Of a stretch of DNA of 64,000 bases, positions 34,636 through 43,018 are shown one piece after another. The notes beneath the pieces were generated by a model that was not told where the DNA came from, ran no database searches, and saw nothing but the letters and a program-made list of their open reading frames with translations. The DNA is taken from NCBI RefSeq assembly GCF_007993935.1, contig NZ_VITY01000007.1:372001-436000 (forward strand). Reading direction: 5' to 3'. Made by a program: the position numbers and the translations under genes. Source of the DNA: Bradyrhizobium macuxiense. Lineage in GTDB: Bacteria > Pseudomonadota > Alphaproteobacteria > Rhizobiales > Xanthobacteraceae. The first letter of the stretch is position 1. Each line of letters begins with the position of its first letter.

Positions 34636-35234
34636 CGTTTTGTCAGCGACGTCGTGGGGCCGCTCTGGCCGATCGTCTTGACCTGATCCGCGCCACATCT
34701 GAAATCGCGGGCGAACTCGTCGGCGGCCTGCCGCGCCAGCTCGTTGGCATTGGGATTGGCCGCGACGTCGACATAGGCGACATGACAGACATCGCCCGGC
34801 GGCAGCCGCGTCACCGCGAGCATCGCCCGTGAGACCGGGCCGCCGCGTTTGTCCTGCTCGCTGTTGTCGGCGATCTGCCAGCGCTGGATGATCGCGAAGG
34901 GTTTGCTGCCCGCGGCACGCCATTCGACCGTATCGCCGGTCGAGCTGAACGGGCCGAACCAGGCCTGCGCCGCCGGTTCCTTCGCCGCAGCAGCACGGTT
35001 TCGGCCGACCGAAACCACTTCGCGCAGATCGCCCTCATTGATCAGCACCACGAGGCCGGATTTCCCCGGGCAGACCCGCGTGGTGCTGCCATCCTCCTCG
35101 TTGGGCTTGCCGATCATGCGGCAGGCCTTCAGCGCGGTCGAGGTGTAGCTGCTGCTGATCGTCTCAGAGGCAGCCTGACCGGGATTTGCGCAGGCCAGCG
35201 TCATAACGGCTGTTGCAAAAGCAAGGTATTTCAT
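34632..35234 (-). CDS. exported protein of unknown function (200 aa)
   Basis: Signal peptide (FATAVMTLACANPGQAA). Mature part contains ALKACRMIGKPNEEDGST and TTRVCPGKSGLVVLINEGDL, EWRAAGSKPFAIIQRWQIAD and CHVAYVDVAANPNANELARQ with five cysteines. An alternating alpha/beta pattern suggests a small periplasmic domain. No family recognised. Stop codon overlaps that of the TetR gene. Confidence 0.78.
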   Translation of the reverse strand: MKYLAFATAVMTLACANPGQAASETISSSYTSTALKACRMIGKPNEEDGSTTRVCPGKSGLVVLINEGDLREVVSVGRNRAAAAKEPAAQAWFGPFSSTGDTVEWRAAGSKPFAIIQRWQIADNSEQDKRGGPVSRAMLAVTRLPPGDVCHVAYVDVAANPNANELARQAADEFARDFRCGADQVKTIGQSGPTTSLTKR

Positions 35235-35399
35235 CGGGGGAAACCTGCGATCCGGACGTTACTTTGTGTCTGACATATGCAATCTGGGGAAGGTTCAACA
35301 GACATGCCGGAAACACCTGACAGGCGCGCGGAATCGTCCTAGAAGGGCGGCTTCGCAACTTTGTCGCGTGCGCCCCGGCGTGCCGTAGCCTCGATCATC

Positions 35400-36107
35400 A
35401 TGCCCGCATCATTATCGCACAAGCCCTATCGCGTTGGTCGTTCCCGTACCGGCCTTGGCCTTTTCGCCACCAAGCCGATCAAGAAAGGCACCAAGATCAT
35501 CCGCTATTTCGGGCCGTTGCTCGATTCGAAGAAGAAGGATGAGGACGCGATCGAGAACAAATACCTGTTCGAGCTCACCAACCGCTGGACCATCGACGGC
35601 TCGATCCGCGAGAACGTCGCCCGCTACATCAACCACGCCTGCCGGCCGAACGCGGAATCCGACGTCAAGCCCCGCAAGCGCAAGGTGTTCATCCGCGCCA
35701 TCAAGGACATCGAGCCGGGCGACGAGATCAATTATGATTACGGAACCGACTATTTCAAAGCCTATCTGAAGCCGATCGGCTGCAAGTGCGATGCCTGCGA
35801 GAAGAAGCGCAAGAAGAAGCGCGCGGAGGCGAGGGCGGAGCGGTTGCGGCTGAAGGAAAAGGCCGAACGGAAAGCCAAGCGCGAGGCCGAGAAGCTCGCC
35901 GAGACGCGGGCCAGGCAGAGGAAGGCCAATGCGAAGAAGGCCGCCAAATCAAACGGCAAGGCTCCGAACGGCAAGACTGGCAACGACAAGACCCTGAATG
36001 GCAACGCCCTGAACGGCAAGCACCTCAACGGCCACAGCCTCACCGCCGCGGCCGGTAAGCGCGCGGTCCCTTCAAAGCGTGGCGCTGCGCGTCCGCTGCA
36101 AGCCTGA
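35400..36107 (+). CDS. SET-domain lysine methyltransferase with basic, Asn-Gly repeat tail
   Basis: 235 residues from ATG 35400. Residues 8-120 form a complete SET domain: GRSRTGLGLFATKPIKKGTK, RYINHACRPNAE (SAM-binding NH-C at 79-81), and GDEINYDYG with the catalytic Tyr region. A post-SET zinc motif CKCDAC follows (Cys128, 130, 133, with Cys81). Residues 136-190 are a Lys/Arg/Glu/Ala helix; residues 195-220 are NGK/NG repeats. Bacterial SET proteins can methylate nucleoid or ribosomal proteins; the target here is unknown. Confidence 0.88.
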   Translation: MPASLSHKPYRVGRSRTGLGLFATKPIKKGTKIIRYFGPLLDSKKKDEDAIENKYLFELTNRWTIDGSIRENVARYINHACRPNAESDVKPRKRKVFIRAIKDIEPGDEINYDYGTDYFKAYLKPIGCKCDACEKKRKKKRAEARAERLRLKEKAERKAKREAEKLAETRARQRKANAKKAAKSNGKAPNGKTGNDKTLNGNALNGKHLNGHSLTAAAGKRAVPSKRGAARPLQA

Positions 36108-36136
36108 GTCCCGAGACCGATCCTGTTCGACGATCG

Positions 36137-36571
36137 CTATGATGCGCGCGCCGGATGGCGCGCGGGCCGCGGCAGGTAAGCGCATTCGGCGAGCGTGGTT
36201 CCATCGAGCTCGCGCATGAAGGCCTCGCGGGCCGCGGCGAGCTTCGCCTTCAGCCGGCAGCGCGGCAGCAGCACGCAATCGCCGCCATCATCCCTGAAAC
36301 ATTCCACCAGCGCGCTGCCGCCTTCCAGCGCACGGACCACTTGCCCGAGGGTGATGGTCTCCGCCGGCCGCGCCAGCAAAAACCCGCCGCCCGCGCCGCG
36401 CTGGGTCGCGATGAAGCCGGCCTCTGCGAGGTCGCGCACCACCTTGGCGAGGTGATTGCGGGAAATGCCGAACTCGGCCGCGATCTCGCTCGTCGCGAAT
36501 GACCGATCCGGCTCGCCGGCCAGCCGCATCAGCGCGCGGAGCGCAAAATCCGTGAACGAAGTCAGGCGCAT
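36137..36571 (-). CDS. nsrR: NsrR-type Rrf2 repressor
   Basis: 144 residues. MRLTSFTDFALRALMRLAGE and IAAEFGISRNHLAKVVRDLA form the Rrf2 winged helix. Cys91, Cys99 and Cys105 (C-x7-C-x5-C) match the NO-sensing Fe-S ligands of NsrR. It diverges from a truncated haemoglobin gene, with a near-perfect palindrome between them, so it probably represses both until NO damages the cluster. Confidence 0.85.
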   Translation of the reverse strand: MRLTSFTDFALRALMRLAGEPDRSFATSEIAAEFGISRNHLAKVVRDLAEAGFIATQRGAGGGFLLARPAETITLGQVVRALEGGSALVECFRDDGGDCVLLPRCRLKAKLAAAREAFMRELDGTTLAECAYLPRPARHPARAS

Positions 36572-36617
36572 GGAAGCCCTTCGAAATCAGCACTTGGCGG
36601 ATCAGCTATAGCAGTCT

Positions 36618-36644
36618 AAATAGGTATTTGAAATGCATATTTAG
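36618..36644. promoter_or_regulatory. NsrR-like operator
   Basis: 27-bp palindrome with arms TAAATA-N2-TATTT and AAATG-N2-TATTTA around a central G, only two mismatched pairs. Contains the ATTT-N-AAAT core and ATGCAT-like half typical of NsrR sites. Lies 47 bp from nsrR and 10 bp before the globin ATG. Confidence 0.75.
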
Positions 36645-36654
36645 GATGTGAGCG

Positions 36655-37116
36655 ATGACAGGAGCAGAGCGCCGCGAGCAGATCACCGCCGAGATTGTCG
36701 CGCGGACCGGGATCACCGAGGCCATGATCGCGCAGCTGGTGCACGCCTTCTACGCCAAGGTCCGCAAGGACCCGATGATCGGACCGGTGTTCGAGGCCAG
36801 GATCAGCAATTGGGAGCCACATCTGGCGCAGATGTGCGCGTTCTGGTCGTCGGTCGCGCTGATGACCGGGCGCTACCACGGCACGCCGATGGTCAAGCAT
36901 ATGCCGCTGCCGATCGATGCCGCGCATTTCGATCGCTGGCTCGAACTGTTCGAGGCGACCGCGCATGAGCTGTGCCCGCCGGTCGCGGCGGAGCATTTCA
37001 CCGAGCGCGCGCGCCGCATCGCCTCCAGCCTCGAGATGGGGGTCGCCAGCGGGCAGGGCGTGATGCTGGCGGTCGGCGAACGTTACAGGCGAAGCGAAGC
37101 AGGAGCAGTGCAATGA
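36655..37116 (+). CDS. group III truncated haemoglobin
   Basis: 153 residues. ITEAMIAQLVHAFYAKVRKD and PMIGPVFEARISNWEPHLAQ are the B/C/E helix motifs of group III truncated globins; MCAFWSSVALMTGRYHGTPM then VKH (about residues 60-82) supplies the proximal haem histidine. Related proteins bind O2 and detoxify NO. Control by NsrR is supported by the operator. Overlaps the next small ORF by ATGA. Confidence 0.92.
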   Translation: MTGAERREQITAEIVARTGITEAMIAQLVHAFYAKVRKDPMIGPVFEARISNWEPHLAQMCAFWSSVALMTGRYHGTPMVKHMPLPIDAAHFDRWLELFEATAHELCPPVAAEHFTERARRIASSLEMGVASGQGVMLAVGERYRRSEAGAVQ

Positions 37117-37271
37117 GGAACAGGGCGAAGGCGATCGCGCGTGCCATCGACGGCACGTGGTTTCATCAGGATCAAGCCGATCCGTTTTCCGGCAGCAGCC
37201 TGGTGCCGATGCTGATCATCGGTCTGGCGCTGACCTTTGCGGGCATGATCGTCGCAGTGGCGTTGAGCTGA
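37113..37271 (+). CDS. small single-span membrane protein (52 aa) coupled to the globin
   Basis: ATG 37113 overlaps the globin stop (ATGA). Residues 1-30 are polar (RAKAIARAIDGTWFHQDQAD), 31-52 form one helix (LVPMLIIGLALTFAGMIVAV). GGAGCAG precedes the start. No known family. Position implies a role in nitrosative stress or as a membrane anchor. Confidence 0.72.
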   Translation: MRNRAKAIARAIDGTWFHQDQADPFSGSSLVPMLIIGLALTFAGMIVAVALS

Positions 37272-37333
37272 CAGAAGAGAACGGCCGCCGCGTTTGCCGC
37301 GACGGCCGCCTTAATCGCCTGCTGTATTCGGCT

Positions 37334-37732
37334 TTAAGCTGCGACCGTCGCATCACTGAGGCGCAGGCCGACATATTGCAGCTCGGCGAACACGCCGGTG
37401 GCGATCGCCTGGGCGAGGATCACGATCGTGCCGAAGAGGTTCGGTGACACCGCGCCCGACAGCAGCAGCGCGACGCTGGCGAGCGTCCAGGCCGCGTTGC
37501 CGGCGACCACGAGGATCACGGGACCTTTCGGCAGCGAGGTTCGCGCGCCGAGCCAGCCGACCAGCGCGGTGTAGGCGATCAGGAACAGCCCGGTCTCGCG
37601 CAGCAGCGCTTCCGGCAGGCCGAGCAGCGAGGCCAGCGCGCTGGTGTCGAGCACCATCGCTATGGCGGATACGCCGCTGAACACGGCATCGGCAAGCAAA
37701 GCGCGGCGCAGCAGCTGGGACGAGTGGATCAT
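37334..37732 (-). CDS. four-helix membrane protein of unknown function (132 aa)
   Basis: Start ATG 37732 (MIHSSQLLRRALLADAVFSG). Four hydrophobic helices with ETGLFLIAYTALVGWLGART in the middle. Such small proteins are frequent in Bradyrhizobium without assigned role. Follows a 72-residue gene by 32 bp on the same strand; both diverge from an XRE regulator. Confidence 0.8.
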   Translation of the reverse strand: MIHSSQLLRRALLADAVFSGVSAIAMVLDTSALASLLGLPEALLRETGLFLIAYTALVGWLGARTSLPKGPVILVVAGNAAWTLASVALLLSGAVSPNLFGTIVILAQAIATGVFAELQYVGLRLSDATVAA

Positions 37733-37764
37733 GGCAGCATCTCCTTGGGGTGGGACGGGGGTGG

Positions 37765-37983
37765 TCAGCGGAACAGGGACTGCAGCTGACGCCACAGCCG
37801 AGGCGGGCACAGCGCCTTGCCGACCCTGATCTCGACCGCATAGACCTGCGCGAACACGAACACGCCCGTGTCGTGCACGAGCGGCTGGGGCATGTTGAGC
37901 GAGCGCGCGACCAGCCAGGTGGCCAGATGGACCAGCCACGGGAGCAGGACGGCGAAGGCGCGGACAAGGGACAGCATCAGCAT
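37765..37983 (-). CDS. small membrane-associated protein (72 aa)
   Basis: ATG 37983 lies 6 bases after AGGAG, better than ATG 37989, which abuts it. A hydrophobic N-terminus (LMLSLVRAFAVLLPWLVHLA) is followed by an amphipathic region ending RLWRQLQSLFR. Family unknown. First gene of a pair with the 132-residue protein, divergent from the XRE regulator at 38084. Confidence 0.65.
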   Translation of the reverse strand: MLMLSLVRAFAVLLPWLVHLATWLVARSLNMPQPLVHDTGVFVFAQVYAVEIRVGKALCPPRLWRQLQSLFR

Positions 37984-38083
37984 GGTCATCTCCTGTGCCG
38001 TGGAAGATGCGCCGCCCCGCGCGCCAATTCGATTACCTCGCATGTAATGGAACGGGCGAATTCCGCATGGTAGGTTTTGCACC

Positions 38084-38908
38084 ATGAACGCACATGCATC
38101 CCTGGCGCGGGCCGAGCCCGCAAAACCCGTCCTGATCGGCGAGCACCTGCGCGAGTGGCGGCAGCGCCGCCATCTCAGCCAGCTCGACCTTGCCGTCGAT
38201 GCCGAGATCTCGGCGCGACATTTGAGCTTCGTCGAGACCGGCCGCTCGGCGCCGTCGCGCGACATGGTCCTCAAACTGGCGGAGCGCCTCGACGTGCCCC
38301 TACGCGAACGCAACGTGCTGCTGGTCGCCGCGGGTTTCGCGCCCGCATTCCCGCAACGCTCGCTGGATGATCCCGCGCTGAGATCGGCGCGCGAGGCGAT
38401 CAACCTGGTGCTGAAGGCGCATGAGCCAAATCCGGCGCTAGCCTATGACCGGCACTGGAATCTGGTGTCGGCCAACCGCATGGTGGCGCCGCTGCTCGAG
38501 GGCGTGCCGCAGCGGCTGCTCGGCCAGCCCTTCAACATTCTGCGGCTTGCCTTCCACCCCGAGGGCCTCGCGCCGCGGACCGTCAATCTGGCGGAATGGG
38601 CCGCGCATCTGCTGGAGCGGCTGCACCGGCAATGCGAGGCGACCGCCGATCCGGAGCTGCTCAAACTCTACCAGGACCTGAAGTCCTATCCGATCCCGGC
38701 GCGGTCGGCGCCGATCACCACCGACAACAATGTCGCGCTGCCCTTCAAGCTCCGCCTCAATGGCGAGATCCTGAGCTTCATCTCGACCACCATGGTGTTC
38801 GGCACTCCGGTCGACATCACGCTGCAGGAACTGGCGCTGGAGACCTTCTTTCCGGCCGATGAGCTGACCGCCGAGCGGATGCGGCAGATGGCAGCCAGTA
38901 TGAAATAG
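38084..38908 (+). CDS. XRE-family regulator with MmyB-like ligand domain
   Basis: 274 residues. Residues 18-80 are the HTH (LREWRQRRHLSQLDLAVDAE, ISARHLSFVETGRSAPSRDM). Residues 105-265 form the MmyB/MLTR PAS-like domain (NPALAYDRHWNLVSANRMVA) known in actinobacteria and proteobacteria to bind fatty acids. Divergent from two small membrane genes 100 bp away, which are likely targets. Confidence 0.9.
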   Translation: MNAHASLARAEPAKPVLIGEHLREWRQRRHLSQLDLAVDAEISARHLSFVETGRSAPSRDMVLKLAERLDVPLRERNVLLVAAGFAPAFPQRSLDDPALRSAREAINLVLKAHEPNPALAYDRHWNLVSANRMVAPLLEGVPQRLLGQPFNILRLAFHPEGLAPRTVNLAEWAAHLLERLHRQCEATADPELLKLYQDLKSYPIPARSAPITTDNNVALPFKLRLNGEILSFISTTMVFGTPVDITLQELALETFFPADELTAERMRQMAASMK

Positions 38909-38970
38909 CGGCTTGTCTCGGGACGCTTTCGGCCTACCTTTGGGGTTCCATTTCCGCCGGGAACCCTGCC

Positions 38971-39636
38971 ATGAGCGATCTGAAGCCGCTTCGCCTCGAT
39001 ATCGTCTCCGACGTCGTTTGCCCCTGGTGCTACATCGGCAAACATCGCATCGAGGATGCGCTCAAGCTGGTGCCTGATGTGCCGGTCGAGGTGCACTGGC
39101 GGCCGTTCTTCCTCAACAATTGGGTGCCGCGCGAGGGCATCAGCCGCGACGAATATCTCACGGCCAAATTCGGCTCGGTCGAGGCCTACAAGGGCATCGC
39201 CGGCCGTGTGGTCGCCGCGGCCAGCGAGGAGGGGCTGACCTACCATCCCGAGCTCGTGAAGCGGCAGCCCAACACGATCGACTGCCATCGCCTGATCCAC
39301 TGGGCCGAGGCCAAGGGCAAGGCGGCCGAGATGAAGCAGCGGCTGATGGAGCTGTACTTCCGCGACGGCGGCGATCTCACCGACACCAATGTGCTGGTGC
39401 AGGCAGCGGCCGATGTCGGGCTCGATGCCGACGATGTACGCAAGCGTCTTGCCACCGACGAAGACGTTGCCCTGGTCTCCGCGCAGGCTCAGGAAGCCGC
39501 CGAGAAGGGCATCTCCGGCGTGCCGACCTTCGTGTTCGCGCAGAAATACGCGGTATCCGGCGCGCAGCCGGCCGAGCAGCTCGCCCGCGCCATCCGTCAG
39601 GTCTCGGCCGAGATCAACGCGCAGGCGGCGGAGTAG
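38971..39636 (+). CDS. FrnE-like DsbA family oxidoreductase
   Basis: 221 residues, no signal peptide. CPWC at residues 17-20 (VSDVVCPWCYIGK) is the thioredoxin-fold redox pair; a long helical insert at about 60-160 and GISGVPTFVFAQKYAVSGAQ with the cis-Pro are diagnostic of FrnE/DsbA-like 2-hydroxychromene isomerase relatives. Cytosolic, probable disulfide exchange in oxidative stress. Ends 17 bp before an intrinsic terminator. Confidence 0.92.
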   Translation: MSDLKPLRLDIVSDVVCPWCYIGKHRIEDALKLVPDVPVEVHWRPFFLNNWVPREGISRDEYLTAKFGSVEAYKGIAGRVVAAASEEGLTYHPELVKRQPNTIDCHRLIHWAEAKGKAAEMKQRLMELYFRDGGDLTDTNVLVQAAADVGLDADDVRKRLATDEDVALVSAQAQEAAEKGISGVPTFVFAQKYAVSGAQPAEQLARAIRQVSAEINAQAAE

Positions 39637-39652
39637 CCCGCAATCCCTTTCC

Positions 39653-39678
39653 AAAGCCCGGCTCACGCCGGGCTTTTT
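39653..39678 (+). terminator. intrinsic terminator after the FrnE-like gene
   Basis: AAAGCCCGGC-TCAC-GCCGGGCTTT followed by TT: 10-bp perfect stem, 4-base loop, T run. Confidence 0.92.
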
Positions 39679-39721
39679 CGTTTGCCCACACCATCCATCG
39701 GAAACAATCAGGGAGACAACC

Positions 39722-40360
39722 ATGATCTATGAGCTGCGCACCTACACGGTACGTCCAGGCACCGTCGGCGAGCTGGTGAAGGCCGCGAGCACGATCTCGC
39801 GCGACATCCGCGCCGATAATTTCGGCAAGCTGGAAGGCTACTGGATCACCGAGATCGGTCCGCTCAATCAGGTCATGCACATGTGGAGCTATGCCGATCT
39901 CAACGAACGGACAAAGCTGCGCGCCGAGCTCGGGAAAAATCCGCGCTGGACCGGCGAGTACATTCCGGCGATTCGTCCGCTCTTGGTGCGTCAGGAGGTC
40001 CGGCTGCTCAATGCGATCATTCCGCCGGTGGCGCCGGCCACCCAGGGCAACATCTACGAATTCCGCAACTACCGCGCCAAGCCGCTCGGCGGCGTCAAGC
40101 AGTGGCTCGATCTGTTCACCGGCGTGATGCCGGAGCGCGAGAAATACTCCAAGATCGTCGGCCTCTGGCAAACCGATGCGGGGCAGCCCAACGAGGTTTG
40201 CCACATCTGGGCCTATCCCGATCTCAACGCCCGCGCTGCTGCGCGCGGCGCCGCGCTGAAGGATCCGGCCTGGCAGGAATTCCTCGGCAAGGGCACGCAG
40301 CTGCTCGAAGAGATGCACTCGACCATCATGCTGCCGGCGCCGCACTCGCCGTTGCAATGA
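39722..40360 (+). CDS. NIPSNAP family protein (two tandem domains)
   Basis: 212 residues. Two dimeric alpha-beta barrel modules: MIYELRTYTVRPGTVGELVK with VMHMWSYADLNERTKLRAEL, and IYEFRNYRAKPLGGVKQWLD with EVCHIWAYPDLNARAAARGA. This is the NIPSNAP layout. Bacterial members are of unknown role; some act in degradation pathways. GGGAGACAACC precedes the start. Confidence 0.92.
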   Translation: MIYELRTYTVRPGTVGELVKAASTISRDIRADNFGKLEGYWITEIGPLNQVMHMWSYADLNERTKLRAELGKNPRWTGEYIPAIRPLLVRQEVRLLNAIIPPVAPATQGNIYEFRNYRAKPLGGVKQWLDLFTGVMPEREKYSKIVGLWQTDAGQPNEVCHIWAYPDLNARAAARGAALKDPAWQEFLGKGTQLLEEMHSTIMLPAPHSPLQ

Positions 40361-40387
40361 GCGGGCGGCCGCGGACTCGTGCCGGCA

Positions 40388-40424
40388 GAAAGCCCCACCG
40401 ACGTTTCCGTCCGATGGGGCTTTC
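40388..40424. terminator. bidirectional hairpin terminator
   Basis: GAAAGCCCCA at one end pairs with TGGGGCTTTC at the other around a CGACG/CGTCCG-containing loop. Serves the NIPSNAP gene on plus and possibly the GNAT gene on minus. Confidence 0.75.
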
Positions 40425-40578
40425 CAGGCAAGGGCATGCGCTGCCTGAGAAACAGCGCTCCGTAACGCTAGAAGGGCCAGCTGACACCAAGCTGACGGCT
40501 GGAATTGATTGTTTCCTGATGTGTCTGCATGGCTACGAAAGGGTAAACCATCCGCCGCGGCTCTTGTGATGACGCCTG

Positions 40579-41808
40579 CTACCCGGGTTTGCCGCGCCGG
40601 CTGCGGATGAAGCGGGCGGCGCTGCGCGCGGCTTCGTAGGCGGCATTGTTCAGGGTCAGCGCGGCATGAATGGCGCCGACCAGCGGATCGCGGCGCCGCA
40701 GCGGCAGCAGCACGTCGCCGATCGCGAAGCGGCCGCGCCAGATCGGGTCGATCATGGGGTGGCCGGGCGCCGCGGTGGAATCGGCCGAATTGATCGTTGG
40801 ATCGGCGCAGAGATGGCGCGTCAGCTCCAGCGTCAATTGCGTGCCGGGCGAATGCTTCGCAAAGCGCTCGTCGATGCCGATCTTGAAGAAGAACGCGCGG
40901 TCCTGATGGCGCACCACGATGCCGCCGGCGACCGGGGTGCCGCCCGCATGCAGCATGACGATCTCGCAGCGGCCGGCTTCGGCCATCGCCGCCGTCGCGC
41001 GACGGATAAAGGCCGCGTCGCCGGCGTGCTGGCTGAGCGCGGTGCCGCGCTGGCCCTTCCAGCCGCCGGCTTCGAGCGCAAGGAAGGTCTCGAGCGCAGC
41101 CGCGACGGCACGCGGTGTGCGCGCGACGTCGAAGCGCACCGCACCATGGTCGGACAGGCGATGGCGCTGACGGCGCAGCTCCTTCAGCTTCTTGGACCCG
41201 AGCGCGTCGCGCAGCAATTCCTCGGCATCGCGCGTCGCATCGAGCTGCGCGCGCTGATAGGTGCTCAGCAGCCGCGGCTGCAAGCCGTCGCGCGCGAGCA
41301 CCGTGCGCATCGCCGCCATCGCCGGGCCATCGAGCGACATGGTGCGCAGGATCAGCGCATGCGCGCCCGCATCGCGCGCCTGCTGCAACATCTTGCCGGC
41401 GGCCTGCTCGGCGGCGTCGCGATCCAGCAGCGGCGTGCACAGCGTGCCGTAGGGTTCGGCGCCGACCAGCGCGGGCAGGGGCATCCGGTAGATCCGCCGC
41501 ATCGGAATAACCGGCAACAGTCCGATCAATTGCCCGGCATCGCCGGTGGCGCTGAGCAGCGATGCGCCGGTGCGGCCGCGCGCGGAGGCATCGACCGCCA
41601 ATTCCCAGTCCGCCTGGTAGTAGCCGTTGGGCTCGATCGCGCGCTCGGCAAGCGCGCGCCATGCGCCGACCGGCGCCGCAGACAGCGGCGGCAATGCGCG
41701 ATCGTCCGTGGCATCCTTGCGCGATGCACGGCGGATCATCGCCTGGTCAGCAATATCGGCCACGTCCCTGTTTCCCCGCTCCGCGAGGCTGATCGGCCTT
41801 GCGTTCAT
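40579..41808 (-). CDS. CelD/BcsL-type GNAT acyltransferase
   Basis: 409 residues from ATG 41808; a TTG at 41862 would add 18 residues. The C-terminal half (about 175-340) is the Acetyltransf_6 module: LGSKKLKELRRQRHRLSDHG, FLALEAGGWKGQRGTALSQH, and AGGTPVAGGIVVRHQDRAFF then FKIGIDERFAKHSPGTQLTL. Such proteins modify exopolysaccharide or cellulose (CelD, BcsL). No polysaccharide genes adjoin, so the substrate is open. Confidence 0.85.
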   Translation of the reverse strand: MNARPISLAERGNRDVADIADQAMIRRASRKDATDDRALPPLSAAPVGAWRALAERAIEPNGYYQADWELAVDASARGRTGASLLSATGDAGQLIGLLPVIPMRRIYRMPLPALVGAEPYGTLCTPLLDRDAAEQAAGKMLQQARDAGAHALILRTMSLDGPAMAAMRTVLARDGLQPRLLSTYQRAQLDATRDAEELLRDALGSKKLKELRRQRHRLSDHGAVRFDVARTPRAVAAALETFLALEAGGWKGQRGTALSQHAGDAAFIRRATAAMAEAGRCEIVMLHAGGTPVAGGIVVRHQDRAFFFKIGIDERFAKHSPGTQLTLELTRHLCADPTINSADSTAAPGHPMIDPIWRGRFAIGDVLLPLRRRDPLVGAIHAALTLNNAAYEAARSAARFIRSRRGKPG

Positions 41809-42153
41809 CGGAGGCAACGCTAGCGGAAAGAAATGGAAAATGCCGTTGGGGCCATCCGGCAATTCGAGCGATCATGTTAACGGGGCATTCAGCATGTGAC
41901 GGCGTACGCCACTAAGCGCCGCCGCGCAGCTCCGGTCTTTCGGGCCGTGAGGGTTGGCCGGCAAGGCATTGCGGTCGTGGGCAACGCGGATCGCGAGGTC
42001 ATATGGCGGTGGAAAACGCATCTCCCGGAACAGGCGTGAGCCGGATCGTTCCTGCACCGCCGGTGTGCGTACTTCGGCACTGAGCGGCCAATGCAGGCGC
42101 GCCTACCTGCAAGGTCCCGGGATGAACCGGGAGTGCAAACCCAGGGAATCGAT
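41809..42153. other. intergenic region
   Basis: 345 bp between the divergent GNAT and SDR genes. I see no ORF with coding bias and no clear palindrome; must contain both promoters. Confidence 0.4.
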
Positions 42154-42903
42154 ATGTCGAGATTGGAAGGCAAGGTCGCCGTGATCAGCGGCGGCAACAG
42201 CGGCATCGGGCTCGCGATCGCCCAGCGCTTCGTGAAGGAGGGCGCGCACGTGTTCATCTTCGGCCGACGCCAGGATGCGCTCGACAAGGCGGTGAAGCTC
42301 ATCGGCGGCGACGTCAGCGCGATCCGGGCGGACGCGTCCAGCCTTGAAGACCTCGATCGCGTCGCCGGTGTCGTTCGAAAGGCAAAGGGCAGGGTGGATG
42401 CGGTCGTGTCCAACGCCGGCTTCACCGAGCAGGTGCCGCTGCGCGACATCACCGAGGAGCATTACGACCGCACGTTCAACCTGATGGCCAAGGGGCCGCT
42501 GTTCCTGGTGCAGAAGATGCTGCCGATGATGGCTGGCGGAGGATCGATCATCCTGGTGTCCTCGGCCATGCACTATATGGGCCTCGCGAACCACTCGACC
42601 TATGCGGCCACCAAGGCGGCGGTGCGCTCGTACGTCCGGACCTGGGCCGCCGAGTTCAGGGACAGCGGCATCCGCGCCAACCTGCTCAGCCCCGGCCCCG
42701 TCGATACGCCGATCATGGATTCCCAGGCGTCGACGCCCGAGCAAGCCGCCGCGATCCGCAAGATGTATTCCAACTACACGCCGATGCTGCGGATCGGGCG
42801 TCCGGAGGAATTGGCCGCAGCAGCCGTCTTCCTCGCGTCGGACGAGAGTTCGTTCATGACCGGCTCAGACATGGTCGTCGACGGCGGCGTCAGCAACGTC
42901 TGA
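42154..42903 (+). CDS. classical SDR oxidoreductase
   Basis: 249 residues. GGNSGIGLAIAQRF is the NAD(P) loop, SNAG replaces NNAG, VSSAMHYMGLANHSTYAATK carries catalytic Ser and YxxxK, and the end MTGSDMVVDGGVSNV is typical. The Arg after the second strand (FGRRQDAL) suggests NADPH. Active-site residues are complete, in contrast to the SDR at 8682. Single gene, AGGGAAT before the start. Confidence 0.92.
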   Translation: MSRLEGKVAVISGGNSGIGLAIAQRFVKEGAHVFIFGRRQDALDKAVKLIGGDVSAIRADASSLEDLDRVAGVVRKAKGRVDAVVSNAGFTEQVPLRDITEEHYDRTFNLMAKGPLFLVQKMLPMMAGGGSIILVSSAMHYMGLANHSTYAATKAAVRSYVRTWAAEFRDSGIRANLLSPGPVDTPIMDSQASTPEQAAAIRKMYSNYTPMLRIGRPEELAAAAVFLASDESSFMTGSDMVVDGGVSNV

Positions 42904-43018
42904 CCTGCGAACCGGACCTTTCCTGTAGCGGCGCCTGATCCAGGCGCGGGCGGCGCTCGTGTTTGAGAACCTCATCAAATATCCGATGTAGGATTAGCGG
43001 GCCGGGGCCGAGGATGCG

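Noticed and set aside
37280..37312. GC-rich inverted repeat (CGGCCGCCGCG with CGCGACGGCCG) as a terminator after the 52-residue gene
   Set aside because: Stem has a mismatch and no T run follows; possible but not firm enough to list.
39614..41662. 682-codon minus frame across NIPSNAP and GNAT genes
   Set aside because: Runs through two terminators and lies antisense or out of frame to recognised genes.
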